DNA from: Patescibacteria group bacterium
GTDB taxonomy: Bacteria; Patescibacteria; UBA1384; JAMDBS01
Assembly (NCBI GenBank): GCA_023487325.1
Contig: JAMDBS010000056.1
Span: 1-5,471 of the forward strand
Direction of reading: 5' to 3'
DNA length: 5,471 nucleotides
Shown here: piece after piece, positions 1 through 5,471 of the stretch
How the letters are laid out: the number at the start of each line of letters is the position of its first letter
Numbering within the stretch: the stretch's first letter is position 1
The notes under the pieces: model-generated
Seen by the model: the letters and a program-made list of their open reading frames with translations, nothing else
What the model was told of the DNA's origin: nothing
Database searches by the model: none
Made by a program: the position numbers and the translations under genes

Positions 1-20
1 TTTAGTATTACTGTGGGTGG
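1..20. repeat. Left arm of a 20-bp exact inverted repeat
   Basis: Positions 1-20 are the exact reverse complement of 884-903. The match ends at position 21, and any extension to the left lies outside the window. On the minus strand this arm encodes part of T-T-H-S-N-T-K in the open frame. Confidence 0.9.
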
Positions 21-1735
21 TATTATATTCTCCAACATAATTCAGATATTGTTCTTGATAATTTTTCTTTTCACCAGTTGTGAGACTCTCAACTGATTTG
101 GTTAGGACCGGGACAACCGGATAAAGTCTATTTTTATTTTGATATATACTGCAGTCAAATAAATTGGGGTCGCAGAAATCCTGAGAATTTTTCTGATCTA
201 ATGCTGGTTTAACACCGGCGATTAATTTTTGTGGGTCGCTGGGAGCGGCGGCTTTATTAAACTGGGGCTCTAAAACCAAATTCTGCACATTACCTTGCCG
301 CAAATCATTCTGATTCACTGCCAAAACATCATTGCTACTATCAGAAATAAAATAAATATCAGGCTTGTTTTTTCCTAAATCAGAACTGACAACAAAAATA
401 TTCCCCATGCTGTCTCTTGGAAACAAATTGCCTAAATCCGAACGCCCTCCTAAAGGATCTGTGATATTGATATTGTTATTAATATTAGGATTATTTTGCG
501 TAGAATCAAACGATCTTGGTTGAACAGGCCCATTATTTTGGGATGGTTGTTGCATATCTGGTAAATGGGAACGTCGCATTGCATCAAATATATCCTTGGT
601 CTTGAATATTCCTTCAATAATATTATTGGGATCGTCGCCAAGAGTAAGTTCGTAATTTATATCAGGCAAACTATCTACTATTATACCCCCTGTGTTTTGC
701 GAAGGAGTTGGCGTTGAAGATTGGCCAGAGTTACCGCCTGTAAATAAGCTTACTTCTAACATTTCATTATGTATCCCAGAAATAGGATCGTAAGAAGCCG
801 TAAACCTTCCTGAAGCATTGCTACCACTAAATATATTCCAGCTCATGTTCGCGACACAAGTCGCGCTTCTACCAATATAATTCCCACCCACAGTAATACT
901 AAATTTATCTCCGGAGATCACATCAATTTTATAAGATGCTTGCAAAGGAAAACTGGCGATTATTTGGTTGTGCTCGTTGCGACCAACAACTCCAATCATT
1001 CTGATATTTACTTCCGAACCATTAATACCAAATTTAAGAGGAATATCCAATTTTTCGGGTAACTGATACTGCTGTCCACTTGATACTAAACTATAAGCCC
1101 TTAAACTCTCTACCAATGCACTCCCAATTTTATAATTTCCTACGATTTGGTTTATCTCTCCTTGCGACAAGCTAAGCGGTAGTTTAATTTTTAACTCCAT
1201 ATCCGGCAAACGAGAAATGTTGTTTGTCGATGAGTCTAGAAAAAGGTTTTTGAAGTTATTAATTTCGATAGTTGCATCACCTGAAGCAATATCTGATTGA
1301 TCGCCATGAAAGAAATTATCTGTAGGCGATTGGCTTTGCTGAGCTATCCTAGCCATTACTGATTGCACAGTAGCCTCAGATGGAATTGGCTGTAATAATG
1401 GATTTTCTGGGGAGGGGATCAACGTCTCATAATTACATGTGCCACCATTTTCAATGCCAGCAGCTAAAACTCTTGGGATTATTCCGAAAGCTACACTGTT
1501 TTGCCCATCCTGCATAGTAATAGGACAAGATTTTAAAGTAATATTAAGCACATTAATTTTCAAATCCAGATCTTTTTTAACATCACTCTCGGCCAAAGCT
1601 AGATTTAATTTTACTGGCCAAGGCGAAGCAACATTTTGTAAATCTTCTTTTTTAGTCACTTTAATAGAAGCTTCCCCTTGACTATTGGTAATTAAACGAA
1701 ATGGATTGCTAGAAATATCCTCATTTTCGTCAACA
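1..1735 (-). CDS. Downstream part of the same surface-protein gene, shifted frame, open through the left edge
   Basis: On the minus strand the frame starting GTT at 1734-1732 has no stop for 578 codons to position 1. I checked it codon by codon. The nearest in-frame stop upstream is TAA at 1743-1741. The frame has no convincing start of its own: the first ATG (1515) has no Shine-Dalgarno, and GTG 1659 has only a weak purine run 13 nt away. Its first residues complete an Ig-like repeat begun in the upstream frame. Beyond that I recognise no family. The visible parts are beta-rich-looking segments (about 1250-750), a Gly/Ser/Thr/Pro linker at 738-685, a Gln/Asn/Pro-rich stretch around 560-450, and a later segment with three Cys (about 180-135). 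Low-complexity linkers between folded blocks fit an extended extracellular protein. No C-terminal anchor or sorting signal is visible because the end lies outside the window. Confidence 0.85.
884..903. repeat. Right arm of a 20-bp exact inverted repeat
   Basis: This arm is complementary to 1-20 over all 20 bases. On the minus strand it encodes F-S-I-T-V-G-G of the surface protein. By chance such a match is very unlikely in a window of this size. Confidence 0.9.
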
Positions 1736-1843
1736 GTTTTTTAATTTCCCAATACCATCTGTTTGTTTGAGCTCAATAGTCTTATCTTTTAGATAATCGG
1801 CGTTGGTAGAATTAGCTACAGTTAACTTAGTTTTTAATTGATA
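1549..1843 (-). repeat. Ig-like domain, copy 2, interrupted by the frame change
   Basis: This segment starts YQLKTKL in the upstream frame and ends near LKINV in the downstream frame. Its first 35 residues (to GIGKLK) align without gaps to copy 1 (to GEGKVK), with 13 identities by hand count. After the break, TNSQGEASI in the new frame matches TNSSGEISI of copy 1 at nearly the same distance, one residue shorter. The homology therefore crosses the frame break, which is direct evidence that both frames belong to one protein. Confidence 0.75.
1730..1743 (-). other. Frame-change site at an A6 run inside the surface-protein gene
   Basis: The coding strand reads TTA AAA AAC TGT TGA in the upstream frame. 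The downstream frame is open only after TAA 1743-1741, so the change must fall within 1742-1732, which includes the six-A run at 1742-1737. Reading five A instead of six gives K-L-K-T-V-D-E-N and joins both frames without a stop. Possible explanations are a homopolymer consensus error, a true frameshift mutation, or transcript slippage that loses one A. A -2 or +1 ribosomal shift would also work, whereas a -1 shift would not. Confidence 0.85.
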
Positions 1844-4156
1844 AATACCTTCATTGAATAAATTACCATCAGTGACTAACTCTCTAAGTAACTCGTTACT
1901 GCTGGTGACATCTTTTAATTCCACGCTCAAAGAGTATTTAGGCTTAATGGATAAATTAATATTTGATTCGGCTAAGTTCTGATTGTTAGATTGATAAACT
2001 AAATTCAATTTCAAATCTCCTGCGGTTTTATTCTTGAAAGGGATGGAGATTTCGCCGCTGGAATTAGTTGTATAAGTACTACTGGAGTTGTCAAACAAAT
2101 TATTGTCCGATGCCTCTGATTTTACTTTACCCTCTCCTGAAATTATAGCAATTTTAACTTGCTTATTCGCCAAAGGTTCTGCCACGTTATTATTCATTTT
2201 CACCAATTTTGCTTTAAGCTTATAAGTTTCATCAGGGTTAATTGATTTAGGATCCCCAGTTACTTCAGTACAACCGCCTTGGGATTGTTGGCAAACTGAC
2301 AAATTTTGAAAACTATATGGGCTTGCTTCCACGTTCACTGTTAGTGTTCTCTTAAAAAATTCTTTGTATTGTTCCCCTGGACCGATGTTGGTATTGGCAG
2401 TGTCATCGAAGATAAGTTTAAATTTGCCTGCGCTTTTAGCTTTGATTTTAATAAAGGCTTCCTGGTTGGAGAAGGGAATCTCTTTGTATTGGTCTGGAGA
2501 AAGTTTAAAATCAGCTGTCTCTGTCAAACTCATGTCGTTGCGATTCAACTGATTAAGATTGGTATGGGTTTGTCCAGTTAGATCGGTAATGGAAGTATGA
2601 GGGGTAGATAAAAGATAAACATCCGGATGTTCATTAGAAAGATATTTTAATTTAACTTTGGTACCACCCAAAGAGCGGTTAGAATGAAGATAGGTATTAA
2701 ATTCGCCGTTGCGATAATCAGTGGCTCCAAAGAATTTGGTTTCAGTAGAACCATCGAGAGTAAATTGGGAAGTAATAACCCGCTGGAGATTGAGAATTTT
2801 TTCTTCATGGGCGTTAATGGTAAATATGTCGCTATCAGTTTGATAAACTTGGTTTAAAATTGCTGTGGGATCTACAAGCCACGATGGTTTTTGGCCATTA
2901 GCCATCCATACTTCTCGACCAGGATACTCTGAGTACAACTCAAAATGTAGCATTGTTTCCTCCCCACCCACATTACCAATTTTACCAATCACTTGCCCTG
3001 CAGAAATGTGTATAGGACTATTTTGAGTGGGAGTACCATTAATACCTGATGATTCCAAAGACCCAGATTTAACTTCACCATAACCAGCATAGTATACCTG
3101 ACCATTAAGAGCATGCTTTACTATAATCATTTTGGTTCCTCTATAAAAATCGGTATAGCCGACTATCTCTCCATCGGCAATTGCCTTAACTGGGGTACCT
3201 TCAGGGGCATCGATATCAATCCCCATATGATATTCATTGCGATTTGGCCGATCTGCACCAAATTCTTTGTAATCTGTATTGGTGTAATTAGCTGAACCAA
3301 GATTCTGAATCGGCCTAACAGTAGAGGAATTTTGACCTAGGGTAATTTCTTGGGCTTGGTTAGCTTGAGTCACATCATTGAGTTTGAAACCCAGTTTTGT
3401 GGCATTAATTTTTACGCCTATTTGAGCTTGATTAAAAAATGTGGCTAAAATGTCATAAAGTCCGGATTGGGAAAATTTAAAATTAATTTGATCGCCGACA
3501 TGGTCATGTTCCAAAAGGCTACCTTGAGGCATTCTAGGCATTCGTTCGGGAATAACGCTTTGTGTTCCGCCATCCGAAGAAATTTTAAGGGAATAAGTTT
3601 CAGAATTTTTTATTAGAATCTGGCATTTATTTTTTTCCAAAATATCAATATTATCAATCTGAACTAAATCTTGAGGAAAGTAAGTAAACTGACTGACGGT
3701 CTCTTCAGAATTTTCATAACCGCCGCTTACTGTACAAGGATAAGCTACGCCACTTCTAATATACTGTTCCGGGGTTACACCTGCCTGACAGGCAGGATAT
3801 AAAAATCTATATGTATTAATTATCCATCCACCAATAATTACTTTATCAAATCGATAATTTTTAAATTCTTTATTGATATTTCTTGAATTATTTCGGCCAT
3901 TATTGGGCGAGTATCCGCATTGCCAATCATTTTCATCGGGAGAAGGAGGGGCAGTCGTGGGCGTAGCGGAAGAAGAAATTAAAGCATTGGTGCATTCCAA
4001 AGTAGTGCAGCCGGTTTCTGCTTTGGGGCCGAAATATTTTAAAAAACCGGTGAATTTAGCCCGAAAAGAAGGCACAGCGTAAACTACGCCTCCGAGGACT
4101 AAGATGACAACTAAAAAGATGGGCAAAAGTCTTGTAGCAAACCAGCGTTTATTCAG
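1730..4156 (-). CDS. Large membrane-anchored surface protein with degenerate M23 peptidase and Ig-like domains (upstream part of a frame-split gene)
   Basis: Read from CTG 4156 this frame gives about 808 residues ending at TGA 1732-1730. Residues 1-10 are basic (MNKRWFATRL) and 11-28 form one hydrophobic segment, so the protein is probably anchored in the membrane and exported; no lipobox is seen. A linker with several Cys and Pro/Thr follows (about 45-75), then an unassigned region to about 285. An M23/LytM-type fold spans about 290-435: HxxxD is H310/D314 and the last zinc ligand is H404, followed by a DPTAIL-type end. The two catalytic histidines are replaced (G358 in YAGY, M402 in MLH), so a structural or binding role is more likely than peptidoglycan cleavage. 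Residues 436-610 are unassigned, and Ig-like repeats begin near 610. The frame stops inside the second repeat, and the gene evidently continues in another frame down to position 1. Exact function is unknown. Confidence 0.88.
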   Translation of the reverse strand: MNKRWFATRLLPIFLVVILVLGGVVYAVPSFRAKFTGFLKYFGPKAETGCTTLECTNALISSSATPTTAPPSPDENDWQCGYSPNNGRNNSRNINKEFKNYRFDKVIIGGWIINTYRFLYPACQAGVTPEQYIRSGVAYPCTVSGGYENSEETVSQFTYFPQDLVQIDNIDILEKNKCQILIKNSETYSLKISSDGGTQSVIPERMPRMPQGSLLEHDHVGDQINFKFSQSGLYDILATFFNQAQIGVKINATKLGFKLNDVTQANQAQEITLGQNSSTVRPIQNLGSANYTNTDYKEFGADRPNRNEYHMGIDIDAPEGTPVKAIADGEIVGYTDFYRGTKMIIVKHALNGQVYYAGYGEVKSGSLESSGINGTPTQNSPIHISAGQVIGKIGNVGGEETMLHFELYSEYPGREVWMANGQKPSWLVDPTAILNQVYQTDSDIFTINAHEEKILNLQRVITSQFTLDGSTETKFFGATDYRNGEFNTYLHSNRSLGGTKVKLKYLSNEHPDVYLLSTPHTSITDLTGQTHTNLNQLNRNDMSLTETADFKLSPDQYKEIPFSNQEAFIKIKAKSAGKFKLIFDDTANTNIGPGEQYKEFFKRTLTVNVEASPYSFQNLSVCQQSQGGCTEVTGDPKSINPDETYKLKAKLVKMNNNVAEPLANKQVKIAIISGEGKVKSEASDNNLFDNSSSTYTTNSSGEISIPFKNKTAGDLKLNLVYQSNNQNLAESNINLSIKPKYSLSVELKDVTSSNELLRELVTDGNLFNEGIYQLKTKLTVANSTNADYLKDKTIELKQTDGIGKLKNC
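1940..2224 (-). repeat. Ig-like (Big_1/invasin-type) domain, copy 1
   Basis: The translated segment runs from YKLKAKL to NLSIKP. It has the usual order of a bacterial Ig-like domain of this type: a Y-x-L-K-x-K-L strand, a spacer ending P-L-A-N-K, a V-K-I strand, then G-E-G-K-V-K, a T-N-S-S-G-E-I-S-I turn (resembling the 'T-x-x-x-G-x-A' signature of Big_1) and a final strand after A-G-D-L-K. Such domains are structural spacers or adhesion modules of surface proteins. The family assignment is from pattern recognition only. Confidence 0.6.
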
Positions 4157-4167
4157 GAAACCTCCTT
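4154..4167 (-). promoter_or_regulatory. Shine-Dalgarno and probable CTG start of the surface-protein gene
   Basis: On the minus strand AAGGAGG (4167-4161) is followed after four bases by CTG (4156-4154), in frame with the long protein. The same frame has a TAA stop at 4168-4166, so no start exists further upstream. The only other standard start is TTG 4126, which lies 34 bases from this Shine-Dalgarno and would remove the basic residues preceding the hydrophobic anchor. CTG is the best-supported start. Confidence 0.65.
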
Positions 4168-4178
4168 ATTGGGAAATG

Positions 4179-4220
4179 TATCAAGTATTACGTATAATGT
4201 ATAAAGTATTATGTATTATG
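4179..4220. repeat. 21-bp tandem duplication, two copies
   Basis: Copy 1 (4179-4199) and copy 2 (4200-4220) are adjacent, equal in length and identical at 18 of 21 positions. The core is AAGTATTAYGTATWATG. No third copy flanks them. They lie just upstream of the surface-gene Shine-Dalgarno, within its predicted leader. Confidence 0.8.
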
Positions 4221-4245
4221 TAGCATGGCTTATAAATTAAATAAA

Positions 4246-4284
4246 TGAAAATTCATTGAAAATTGAAAAATGAAAACAGAAAAT
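4246..4284. repeat. Degenerate TGAAAAN heptamer array
   Basis: Consecutive 7-base units read TGAAAAT (4257), TGAAAAA (4264), TGAAAAC (4271) and AGAAAAT (4278), with one further TGAAAAT at 4246 separated by TCAT. This is a low-complexity array in the divergent intergenic region. No function is evident, and replication slippage is the simplest origin. Confidence 0.6.
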
Positions 4285-4301
4285 TGCTTTATGTTAATTA
4301 C

Positions 4302-4330
4302 ATATTATCACTTTTCTGACACTCTAACAA
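4302..4330 (-). promoter_or_regulatory. Candidate sigma-70-type promoter of the surface-protein gene
   Basis: On the minus strand there is TTGTTA (4330-4325), a 17-base spacer, then TAATAT (4307-4302) preceded by TGA, which acts as an extended -10. Each hexamer matches consensus at four of six positions. Transcription would start near 4295, leaving a leader of about 140 nt that carries both repeat arrays. In such AT-rich DNA other -10-like sites are possible. Confidence 0.4.
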
Positions 4331-4351
4331 GCTAATACTTCTCTGTTTTTC

Positions 4352-4380
4352 TTTACAAATTTCACTAAAACAGTTATGAT
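4352..4380 (+). promoter_or_regulatory. Sigma-70-type promoter of the 4419 gene
   Basis: TTTACA (4352-4357) and TATGAT (4375-4380) are separated by exactly 17 bases. Each hexamer is one mismatch from consensus. Transcription would start near 4387, about 30 bases before the ATG. No operator-like palindrome is visible between promoter and gene. Confidence 0.7.
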
Positions 4381-4406
4381 AAATTCATAATTTCGGAATT
4401 TATTAT

Positions 4407-4412
4407 AGGAGG
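4407..4412 (+). promoter_or_regulatory. Ribosome binding site of the 4419 gene
   Basis: AGGAGG lies six bases before ATG 4419. It is a full-strength Shine-Dalgarno that fixes the start codon. Confidence 0.9.
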
Positions 4413-4418
4413 TAGATT

Positions 4419-5075
4419 ATGCCAGCAGGTCAAGAACCTAAAGCTCCTGAACAATATAGCCAACTTCCGCCAACCCCACCTTCAATTACTGATACTATCA
4501 AAGATTCATCTCAGGATCCTAGGAAGAGAAAATTTGAAGATTTTTATTTGGCACAGCAAAAAACCTTTAATCCAGATGACTATTATTCTAACGAACTAGA
4601 GAATTCTGGTTTCACTCTGGAAAAAATTACTCCGAAGGAAAAGAAAAATGCAGAAGATTTTTTGGCAAGCTTCCAAAAACGACTACCCAACAAATTAAAA
4701 GGTGACGATTTTTTTTCTGATAAGTCTTATCGAGATAAAAATCACAAACTTCAAACAATTTTTCCCGGAGAAACTGGATATTCCTTTGAGGATTGGGGAA
4801 AAACTCAATGGCAAATAAAAACGTTCCTGAAGGAACTATCTCCAGAAGAATTGGCTGTTATCAGTAGGGCCGTGATTTTAAGTGCTGAAAAATTCGATCG
4901 AAAATACGGAATACCCTGGAAATCTATTAAGACAGTCGGACGATCTGGTGATAAGATAGTCGTCACTTATCTTTTAGAGGTCCCTAAAAGCAAAAAGTTA
5001 ACAATTGATGTGATAGTGATTATTGATGAAAAAACTGGCGAAAGAACAGAGTTTGTCACCAGAAAAGGTTATTAA
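4419..5075 (+). CDS. Hypothetical charged soluble protein, 218 aa
   Basis: I do not recognise this family. The start is well supported by AGGAGG at six bases and by a near-consensus promoter. The protein has no signal peptide, hydrophobic segment or cysteine-rich motif, so it is probably cytoplasmic. Residues 1-35 are rich in Pro, Gln and Ser and look disordered. Residues 36-115 are strongly charged with Lys/Glu/Asp and aromatic residues, and contain a helical-looking stretch around ITPKEKKNAEDFLASF. Residues 125-165 look helical (from DWGKTQWQIKTF through LSPEELAVISRAV). The C-terminal 45 residues alternate hydrophobic and charged positions like a beta sheet (DKIVVTYLLEV, LTIDVIVIIDEKTG) and end RKGY. 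It appears monocistronic: it has its own promoter and terminator, diverges from the surface-protein gene and converges on the YraN-like gene. A shared control region with the surface gene does not prove a shared role. Confidence 0.88.
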   Translation: MPAGQEPKAPEQYSQLPPTPPSITDTIKDSSQDPRKRKFEDFYLAQQKTFNPDDYYSNELENSGFTLEKITPKEKKNAEDFLASFQKRLPNKLKGDDFFSDKSYRDKNHKLQTIFPGETGYSFEDWGKTQWQIKTFLKELSPEELAVISRAVILSAEKFDRKYGIPWKSIKTVGRSGDKIVVTYLLEVPKSKKLTIDVIVIIDEKTGERTEFVTRKGY

Positions 5076-5091
5076 CTATTAATGATATTGC

Positions 5092-5121
5092 AATACCACC
5101 AGATTACTTGGTGGTATTTTT
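5092..5121 (+). terminator. Rho-independent terminator
   Basis: AATACCACCA (5092-5101) and TGGTGGTATT (5109-5118) form a perfect 10-bp stem around a 7-base loop, followed by TTT and an AT-rich tail, so five T in a row end the hairpin. It lies 16 bases after the stop of the 4419 gene. The minus-strand side lacks a good T tract, so it serves mainly the plus-strand gene, although the hairpin may also slow transcription arriving from the convergent gene. Confidence 0.88.
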
Positions 5122-5132
5122 AATTTAATTAC

Positions 5133-5471
5133 TTAGATTTCTTCAACCGCATTGACGACATGGTTGATTTTAGGCTCATCGCCTGACATATCCACGGCCA
5201 CTACGTCGATGCGAATAGATTTGTCGGGATAATTTTGCGCGAGAGCGCGGGCCAAAAGCCGCAGCTTTTTTTGTTTGAAATAATCTACTTTTTCTTCAGG
5301 CAGTCCTTGAGCAAAGCTGGTTTTAGTTTTTACTTCCACCAATACTAAAAAATCGCCATCTAAGGCGAGTAAATCAATTTCCCCCATTTTCAAGCGAATA
5401 TTTTGTCCAACTATTTTGTAGTTCTTATCAGCCAAATAGTTCTTGGCGATTTCTTCACCGGATTGCCCCAA
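5133..5471 (-). CDS. yraN: YraN/UPF0102 family protein, PD-(D/E)XK nuclease-like fold (5' end outside window)
   Basis: The visible 112 residues match the UPF0102 (YraN) pattern: G-E-E-I-A-x-x-Y-L near the N terminus, N-Y-K-I-V-x-x-N-I-R, then G-E-I-D-L with D33, and V-E-V-K with E46 and K48, followed by P-E-E-K-V-D, the K-x-x-x-L helix and the R-I-D-V-V-A-V strand. D33, E46 and K48 form the D...ExK set of PD-(D/E)XK nuclease folds. The family is widespread, related in fold to Holliday-junction resolvases, and has no firmly established cellular role. The first codon in the window is TTG 5471, but members usually have several residues before L-G-x-x-G-E, so this Leu is probably internal and the true start lies to the right. 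The stop is TAA 5135-5133. The gene converges on the 4419 gene with a 57-base gap. Confidence 0.88.
   Translation of the reverse strand: MGQSGEEIAKNYLADKNYKIVGQNIRLKMGEIDLLALDGDFLVLVEVKTKTSFAQGLPEEKVDYFKQKKLRLLARALAQNYPDKSIRIDVVAVDMSGDEPKINHVVNAVEEI

Noticed and set aside
450..641. Minus-strand open frame of 63 codons
   Set aside because: It overlaps the 578-codon open frame in another phase, which is continuous and better supported.
1439..1681. Plus-strand open frame of 80 codons
   Set aside because: It is antisense to the conserved Ig-like repeat and the following coding frame and has no Shine-Dalgarno; a shadow frame.
1730..1732. UGA read as glycine, as in Gracilibacteria and SR1
   Set aside because: Reading through meets a second TGA and then TAG within a few codons, and no UGA sense codons occur elsewhere in the coding frames.
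1736..1742. A AAA AAC, a textbook -1 ribosomal frameshift heptamer in the correct phase
   Set aside because: A -1 shift enters a frame that stops at TAA after 14 codons. The long downstream frame needs the opposite shift (+1 or -2), so this motif does not explain it.
2364..2581. Two overlapping plus-strand frames of 62 and 70 codons
   Set aside because: Both lie opposite the surface-protein gene and have no RBS or recognisable product.
3113..3295. Plus-strand frame opposite the M23 domain
   Set aside because: The minus-strand frame carries clear M23 motifs here; the plus-strand frame is incidental.
3873..4082. Plus-strand frame of 69 codons opposite the N-terminal linker
   Set aside because: No RBS, and antisense to the linker and anchor of the surface protein.
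4179..4284. Possible CRISPR array
   Set aside because: The repeats are short, directly adjacent and lack unique spacers; they are simple tandem repeats.

Overview
The window is AT-rich and bacterial. It holds three genes: a giant minus-strand gene for a cell-envelope protein (4156 down to the left edge), a divergent plus-strand gene of unknown function (4419-5075), and a minus-strand YraN/UPF0102-family gene cut by the right edge (5133-5471). The standard code fits: about 1,385 codons of the giant gene can be read with no in-frame UGA sense codon. The base composition, the large envelope protein with a single N-terminal anchor and otherwise unrecognised segments, and a neighbour with no recognisable family suggest an uncultivated, reduced-genome lineage such as Patescibacteria/CPR. 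That placement is inference, not proof.

Region 1-4156 (minus). The upstream part encodes an N-terminal membrane anchor, a Cys/Pro-rich linker, an unassigned region, a degenerate M23 (LytM-type) peptidase domain, a further unassigned region and Ig-like (Big_1/invasin-like) domains. Its frame stops at TGA 1732-1730. From 1734 a second frame stays open for 578 codons to the window edge. The break sits at a six-A run inside the second of two homologous Ig-like repeats, and the repeat alignment resumes across it. These are therefore two pieces of one gene split by a single-base frame change. The apparent start codon is a CTG at 4156 behind a strong Shine-Dalgarno, not the TTG ten codons later.

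Region 4157-4418 is the divergent control region. It holds two back-to-back promoter candidates, a 21-bp tandem duplication and a TGAAAA heptamer array. The plus-strand gene has a near-consensus promoter and RBS and ends at a clear hairpin terminator, which separates it from the convergent YraN-like gene.

The points most worth a second look are the frame break, the M23 domain that keeps its zinc ligands but lacks both catalytic histidines, the CTG start, and a 20-bp exact inverted repeat between the left window edge and 884-903. That repeat could mark either an assembly artefact or an invertible end of the surface protein. I do not see a complete multi-gene system that I could call new.
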